Source: Noviherbaspirillum sp. UKPF54
GTDB taxonomy: Bacteria > Pseudomonadota > Gammaproteobacteria > Burkholderiales > Burkholderiaceae_D
DNA length: 64,000 nt
Reading direction: 5' to 3'
Assembly: GCF_007874125.1 (NCBI RefSeq)
Contig: NZ_CP040128.1
Coordinates: 2,666,001-2,730,000, forward strand
Part shown: in pieces, positions 60,130 through 64,000 of the stretch
Position numbering within the stretch: the first letter of the stretch is position 1
Layout: every line of letters starts with the position of its first letter
Program-made: the position numbers and the translations under genes
The notes under the pieces: generated by a model
Told to the model about the DNA's origin: nothing
Databases searched by the model: none
Seen by the model: only the letters and a program-made list of their open reading frames with translations

Positions 60130-61058
60130 GCTGCGGACTCCTTATTAAGGAATGTCTTGGCCTGTGCCACAAGGTGCTGCGCGGCATGACGCGCTTCCCC
60201 TTCGTTCTTGTTGCGGAGGCGGTCGTAAACCCAGTCGAATACAAGAGGGCTTCTCACTCGGTGCTGGTAGATAGCATCTTGCAATTCACGAGACACCTTT
60301 TCGAGCTCGGCGGAGGAAGCTCCTGATAATGCTCTTTCCCAGAGTTTTTCAGATTCGGATTTCAAGGACGTTAATGCGGCAACGGTGTCTATCTGCTTTC
60401 TGTACTCGCGAAGAGCCCAGCTGAAGAGAGGAGTAAAGGGCACGACAACGGTAAGGAGGAGTCCTGAAACATCCAATTGAAAAGCCAAACCAAAGAGGAA
60501 CGCTACGAAAAATAATGCTACGGCGCCATAAAGCATAGCGCTGCTATACCGCCTTCGCAGCCGCGCGTCGTATGTGATATTCGTACGCTGGCAAATCAAT
60601 CTACCGAAGGAAAGCGAGACTGCTCCAACGCAAGGCTCATACCAGGGAACCAGTTCGGATTCTCGTTTAAGGGGTAGCGGCTTGGCGGAATCGGTGTGTA
60701 CGTCTTCACGGTCGACCATGGCGCCGGCGACAAAGCGGTTCCAAGGTATGCCTAACACCTTTGTATCGAACTCCTCCTGAAGCTTTGCTCCGCGCTTCAT
60801 CCAGTCTTTCTGTAGCGGGTCAATGAATCCAACGTCGAGTAACAGAAGTATGACTGCGGCGAGGGCTAAATATGGCTTTAGCTGCGGATAGGTTGGTGCT
60901 AGCAGCACACTGAACATCGGGATTGCAATCGTCAAAAAGACGAAGCTGCCTTGAGCGCGCTTGGCGGCCCGATAGTTACGATACCGTGCTCGCAATAAAG
61001 CCACAAAGTCAGGATGGCTCTGTTTAGCCGGGATGTCGTTAGAGGTGTCTGGCGTCAT
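60126..61058 (-). CDS. S-4TM family pore-forming CBASS effector
   Basis: 310 residues with four membrane segments in two pairs (about 38-54, 60-79, 173-193 and 197-215), separated by a cytosolic stretch. Family landmarks include ARYRNYRAAKRAQG before the first pair, LQEEFDTKVLGIPWNRFVAG after it, and ICQRTNITYDARLRRRYSSAM before the second pair. A long helical C-terminal tail follows. SMODS-associated 4TM proteins are predicted to permeabilise the inner membrane when they bind the cyclic nucleotide, killing the infected cell. It sits directly before and overlaps the CD-NTase gene by four bases. Confidence 0.88.
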   Translation of the reverse strand: MTPDTSNDIPAKQSHPDFVALLRARYRNYRAAKRAQGSFVFLTIAIPMFSVLLAPTYPQLKPYLALAAVILLLLDVGFIDPLQKDWMKRGAKLQEEFDTKVLGIPWNRFVAGAMVDREDVHTDSAKPLPLKRESELVPWYEPCVGAVSLSFGRLICQRTNITYDARLRRRYSSAMLYGAVALFFVAFLFGLAFQLDVSGLLLTVVVPFTPLFSWALREYRKQIDTVAALTSLKSESEKLWERALSGASSAELEKVSRELQDAIYQHRVRSPLVFDWVYDRLRNKNEGEARHAAQHLVAQAKTFLNKESAA

Positions 61059-61187
61059 GTAACTAAAGCAGGTTTCGTTGGCCGAGGATGGTAATAATAT
61101 GAACGCCCAGAAGTAGTCCCGGGCACACTGTCGATGAAATTCGTCACGTTGACAGGCTGCGGCCGGGGCCCAGCTATCGAGGGTTTT

Positions 61188-62135
61188 CTATGGTTTAGAG
61201 ACTTGTTGACCACGCATCAGCTCAGCAAGCTGCCTGAACCAGGCCTTGCGATGAATGAGACGCGCGTGATGGGCACTCGCATTGAGAACTTCGGCCTTAC
61301 TCATTGCCGAAACGCGTTGCCAGTCGTCCTTGAGCACATAGGTGGCGTTGTCCACCTCGGTGCTCTCGAGAATATAGAGTTTATGTTTGTCCCAACCGTA
61401 CACAACATAGCGAGAGAATCCATTGAGCCCAACAGCCATGAAGTCTGGTTCGTAGGCCGTAATCTCCTTAAAACGAGCGTTGATAACAGATTGATTCGCC
61501 GGTGAGGACTCAGAAATGACCTTCGCTACTGCCGGTCGCGCTTTCACCCATGGATACTTACCAGGTGGGAGAATTTCCCAGTTCAACTGGCGGCGTGTTG
61601 GCTGAGCCGTCAAGGCCAGGTCGTCTTTGGTCAGTGTGCATTCGCCGAACAGCTCAATAAACATGTGAACCGTATTGAGTAGAACCTTATCGTCTGCGGC
61701 AGTCGCAGACGAAAATGGCCCTGCTACAACCACTGCTTCGCCTTTCTGAGTCGTACGAACGGTAAGTTCGATTGCATAGGGTGCCATCTGCGTGCGGGGA
61801 TAACGCTTATAAGGCACCTCCACGACTTTTGTGCGTTCTACCTTGTCGTAACGGCCGTGGAATTCTTGCCAAGTCCATTCCTTTTGGCGGTAATGGACTT
61901 CTAACGGTTGGTCACGGTGGACGATTTCTTCACCATCCGCATTGCGACGAGCCGCAATTCCGGCCGCAGCGGGGGGCAGCGCATGTTCTCCCTCCATCAA
62001 TGGGATTGAGAATCCCATCTTCACCAGTGCCTCATCGTGAGCATCTGCATGGGGTAGAACAACATATATGTCTCCCTGCTTCGCAAACGGCGAAAGATGA
62101 GGGAGAAGGCTTCTTACTTTTTTCCTAATTAGCAT
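61188..62135 (-). CDS. uncharacterised protein, first gene of the CBASS run
   Basis: 315 residues, soluble, no signal or membrane segment. I do not recognise a family. It is basic at the start (MLIRKKVRSLLPHL), then shows alternating strand/helix regions (APYAIELTVRTTQKGEAVVVAG, FSRYVVYGWDKHKLYILESTEVDNATYVLKDDWQRVSAM). AAAGGAG precedes the ATG. It is the first gene after an apparent promoter at 62237-62266 and lies 129 bases before the S-4TM effector gene on the same strand, so it is probably transcribed with the CBASS pair. It could be an accessory CBASS factor or a separate defence gene. Confidence 0.7.
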   Translation of the reverse strand: MLIRKKVRSLLPHLSPFAKQGDIYVVLPHADAHDEALVKMGFSIPLMEGEHALPPAAAGIAARRNADGEEIVHRDQPLEVHYRQKEWTWQEFHGRYDKVERTKVVEVPYKRYPRTQMAPYAIELTVRTTQKGEAVVVAGPFSSATAADDKVLLNTVHMFIELFGECTLTKDDLALTAQPTRRQLNWEILPPGKYPWVKARPAVAKVISESSPANQSVINARFKEITAYEPDFMAVGLNGFSRYVVYGWDKHKLYILESTEVDNATYVLKDDWQRVSAMSKAEVLNASAHHARLIHRKAWFRQLAELMRGQQVSKP

Positions 62136-62236
62136 GCAGCGGCTCCTTTTTGGCTAATGGTGACAAGGCGCCTCATGAACCGAGCAGTGTTGCCCGGCCA
62201 TGCGGAGAAAACTCGACAGAAATATAGACGGAGGGA

Positions 62237-62266
62237 TTTATATTTCTCTTGGTTAACTTTGGTCAA
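62237..62266 (-). promoter_or_regulatory. promoter of the CBASS gene run
   Basis: On the minus strand TTGACC (62266-62261), 18-base spacer, TATAAA (62242-62237), about 100 bases before the start of the 315-residue protein gene. The -10 region contains GAGAAATAT, a half site of the palindrome further upstream. Confidence 0.65.
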
Positions 62267-62270
62267 CAAC

Positions 62271-62307
62271 CATCTTTTCAAGATGTTAGATGAGAAATAT
62301 TTCTCAT
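62271..62307. promoter_or_regulatory. two palindromes upstream of the CBASS promoter
   Basis: CATCTT-TTC-AAGATG (62271-62285) and the perfect 18-base palindrome ATGAGAAATATTTCTCAT (62290-62307) lie just upstream of the -35 element. The half site GAGAAATAT recurs over the -10 box, suggesting an operator that controls the defence genes; the cognate regulator is unknown. Confidence 0.6.
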
Positions 62308-62397
62308 ATGACACATAGCATCAACAGTTGCTTCTATAGACAACACATATAGAACAGTAAGTCGTTGAATTTATTAGTGATTCGCCCGGCAACCTCC

Positions 62398-62426
62398 TTG
62401 ACGACTGTATTTTTATACAGTATTGT
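62398..62426 (+). promoter_or_regulatory. promoter of the LexA-like gene with SOS box in the spacer
   Basis: TTGACG (62398-62403), 17-base spacer, TATTGT (62421-62426). The spacer is filled by the perfect LexA box CTGTATTTTTATACAG (62405-62420). Confidence 0.88.
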
Positions 62427-62459
62427 GATTCCATCGAATAAATATTCGGGGAGTCGAAA

Positions 62460-63035
62460 ATGCAAGACGAGAAGCATCTCGCGGCACTGCGGACGTACTG
62501 GAAACGCCATCAGGCGTTCCCGGCCATGGCCAAGCTCTGTGAAGTGGTGGGGCTGTCGTCAACTTCGTCTGTATTTGCCCTGGTAGGACGCCTCGTCGAC
62601 GCCGGCTACCTTGACCGCGTTGAAGGACGTATCGCGCCCACGAAGCGTTTTTTCGCACGCCCTGTAGTGAATACTGTGCGCGCCGGTCTGCCGCAGCCGG
62701 CGAGCCAAGACAGTGTTGACCTCATCACGATTGATGACTACCTCATCGACGACCCGAACCGAAGTGTGCTGTGTCGCGTCCGCGGCGACAGCATGAAAGA
62801 CGTTGGTCTGCTTGACGGTGACCTTGTGGTTGTTGAGCGAAATTCACCAACCAAGCCCGGCGATATCGTCGTCGCAATCGTCGACGAGGAATTCACGGTC
62901 AAGACGCTGCGCCTCGATGCGCAGAATCGGTATTACCTCGAGCCCGCCAACCCTGCGTTTGCCGATATCCATCCGACCGGCTCGTTGGAAATCTTCGGCG
63001 TCGTGGTTGGAAGCTTCCGCCGATTTCGACATTAA
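62460..63035 (+). CDS. LexA-like self-cleaving repressor (S24 family)
   Basis: 191 residues. N-terminal LexA-type winged helix (MAKLCEVVGLSSTSSVFALVGRLVDAGYLDRVEGRIAPTKRFF). Autocleavage site A75-G76 in VRAGLPQPAS, catalytic serine S111 in RGDSMKDVGLLDGD and lysine K148 in FTVKTLRLD. Shorter than the usual housekeeping LexA and with a divergent DNA-binding domain, so it is probably a second, accessory LexA. The SOS box in its promoter means it is repressed by LexA or by itself and induced by DNA damage. GGGGAG precedes the ATG. Divergent from the CBASS run, with small unknown genes downstream. Confidence 0.88.
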   Translation: MQDEKHLAALRTYWKRHQAFPAMAKLCEVVGLSSTSSVFALVGRLVDAGYLDRVEGRIAPTKRFFARPVVNTVRAGLPQPASQDSVDLITIDDYLIDDPNRSVLCRVRGDSMKDVGLLDGDLVVVERNSPTKPGDIVVAIVDEEFTVKTLRLDAQNRYYLEPANPAFADIHPTGSLEIFGVVVGSFRRFRH

Positions 63036-63133
63036 CCTGCCTCGGTAACTCCTCGCAGTCCCGACTCTATGCCTGTGCCCGGCAGGGGGTCTCTTTGCCG
63101 TAAACAGCCGTTTTCAATCTAAAAGGCTAAGCC

Positions 63134-63325
63134 ATGACCAGTGACCTGAGCAAGGCGCTAGACCGGAGCAGCACTGAGCTCGCAGCCAAGCAGGCGTGGA
63201 TACCTGCCGACTACCCACAAGCGCTGGCGACCGGCGAGGTGAAAGAAGCAGAGGCTATCTGGTTCATTGAGCACACGGCGGCGTGGTTGGAGTGGTCGGT
63301 GTCAGCGGTCGTTCAAAGGGAATAA
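63134..63325 (+). CDS. small uncharacterised protein downstream of the LexA-like gene
   Basis: 63 residues (MTSDLSKALDRSSTELAAKQAWIPADYPQALATGEVKEAEAIWFIEHTAAWLEWSVSAVVQRE). Mostly helical and acidic, no known motif. AAAAGG lies about 10 bases before the ATG. It is 98 bases after the LexA-like gene and on the same strand, so it may share the SOS-controlled promoter. Not recognised. Confidence 0.55.
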   Translation: MTSDLSKALDRSSTELAAKQAWIPADYPQALATGEVKEAEAIWFIEHTAAWLEWSVSAVVQRE

Positions 63326-63381
63326 AAAGTTAACCGTATACCGGTTTCCAAAATAAGGTCGAAAGAACAGGAATATCGGAA

Positions 63382-63690
63382 ATGAGAGTACATGTGCGAA
63401 CACTGCGCCGGCGCGGGCGCCTGCTCAATAAAGACGAGCTGGTGGATAACCGCCCGCCATACCTGGGCGACCTGAAGGTGATGGAGAGCCGTGACCCGGA
63501 GTTGGGTCGCTTCGTTTTGCGAGCGCGTTTGGTCGAGAGCAAAGCGGGTACCGAAACCGAGGTCCTGCCTGGCCTGCATGACGCACATCTACTCTTCGCC
63601 GGAGACAACAAGATGCGTCTCGCCGGCTTCGAGCGCATCGATGGCGCGGACTTCGCACAAACCTGGTCCGTGGAGCTCACGGCATGCTGA
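63382..63690 (+). CDS. uncharacterised protein, LexA-like gene cluster
   Basis: 102 residues (starts MRVHVRTLRRRGRLLNKDELVDNRPPYL). Basic start, then an alternating strand pattern (GRFVLRARLVESKAGTETEV, HLLFAGDNKMRLAGFERID) suggesting a small beta-rich fold. Overlaps the next gene by seven bases, indicating co-transcription and translational coupling. No family recognised. Confidence 0.6.
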   Translation: MRVHVRTLRRRGRLLNKDELVDNRPPYLGDLKVMESRDPELGRFVLRARLVESKAGTETEVLPGLHDAHLLFAGDNKMRLAGFERIDGADFAQTWSVELTAC

Positions 63691-64000
63691 CCGTCTCCAT
63701 TCATTCCGGCTCGCTCGATGAGCAATGCCATGCGAATCAGCTCGCCAAGCTGGATATCGCCTATGCCAAGAAGGCGGCGCTGGCTGATTACGTTGTAGCG
63801 TTATCACTCCGGAACCACGGTGAGTTGGCCCCGGCGGAGCTGCTTGGCTACCCGCGATGGTCCTCCAGCCTCTGGGAACTCGTGGCACGGGCCCTCGGAA
63901 AGGCGCTGTATCGTGACAATGAAATTCCTCACTCCAGCAAACCGGACCGGCGTTGTGCTTACGCGACCCGCCTGTGCGCTTCCATCGAGCGGATGACCAG
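63684..64000 (+). CDS. uncharacterised protein (partial, runs off window)
   Basis: First 105 residues of a gene continuing past the window edge, from the ATG at 63684, which overlaps the previous stop by seven bases. Helical sequence (MLTVSIHSGSLDEQCHANQLAKLDIAYAKKAALADYVV..., then WELVARALGKALYRDNEIP and SSKPDRRCAYATRLCASIERM). Nothing diagnostic is seen in this part. Its position in a run behind an SOS-controlled repressor is the only clue. Confidence 0.6.
   Translation, partial: MLTVSIHSGSLDEQCHANQLAKLDIAYAKKAALADYVVALSLRNHGELAPAELLGYPRWSSSLWELVARALGKALYRDNEIPHSSKPDRRCAYATRLCASIERMT

Overview
The window reads as a chromosomal segment of a high-GC betaproteobacterium of the order Burkholderiales, most likely an Oxalobacteraceae member related to Herbaspirillum, Noviherbaspirillum or Massilia. 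The reasons are the trxA-rho-rpmE order, the thiL-pgpA-pncC-pyrF neighbourhood, a betaproteobacterial type porin and the codon use. The genus is inference, because no search could be run.

Layout. 1-3.3 kb: an AddAB-like helicase/nuclease pair on the minus strand. 3.6-9.0 kb: trxA, rho, rpmE (type B L31), a GT39-like membrane glycosyltransferase and a MATE exporter. 9.0-11.1 kb: a more AT-rich patch with an outer-membrane barrel protein and two small lipoproteins. 11.2-14.3 kb: a KimA-like APC permease, tRNA-Leu(CAA) and a DUF2231 membrane protein. 14.7-30.4 kb: a large catabolic block. It holds a CoA-transferase, glutaryl-CoA dehydrogenase, two GABA/5-aminovalerate-type aminotransferases each divergent from its own MocR-type regulator, a porin, a semialdehyde dehydrogenase and a complete polyamine-type ABC importer. 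Together these could import putrescine, GABA or 5-aminovalerate and convert them to succinate or to glutarate, glutaryl-CoA and crotonyl-CoA. 30.6-36.1 kb: a 5'-nucleotidase, malic enzyme MaeB, and a rubrerythrin, rubredoxin and rubredoxin reductase set. 36.08-37.52 kb: one IS1111-type IS110-family element. 37.6-44.1 kb: thiL, pgpA, a fused oxoprolinase, pncC and pyrF. 44.2-51.0 kb: an EamA exporter, LemA and TPM proteins, an M48 protease, a DUF898 protein and DacB. 51.0-54.3 kb: ohrR-ohr and groES-groEL with very readable promoters.

From about 54.35 to 62.4 kb composition drops to more AT-rich DNA and the gene content becomes that of a defence island: an HNH endonuclease, a GNAT-like protein, an MNT/HEPN pair behind a duplicated palindromic operator array, and a four-gene minus-strand run. 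That run contains a CBASS-type CD-NTase with a C-terminal AGS-C-like sensor domain and its S-4TM pore-forming effector. They are flanked by two co-directional genes with no assigned function, an unknown 315-residue protein and a PIN-like protein. This extended CBASS locus is the most interesting part of the window. It is divergent from a LexA-like self-cleaving repressor whose promoter spacer is filled by a perfect SOS box. Three uncharacterised small genes follow to the window edge.

Regulation is unusually visible here: a perfect CIRCE with overlapping sigma32 and sigma70 promoter motifs for groESL, OhrR palindromes at ohrR and ohr, an SOS box in the LexA-like promoter, and several unassigned palindromes at the MocR, MNT/HEPN and CBASS promoters.
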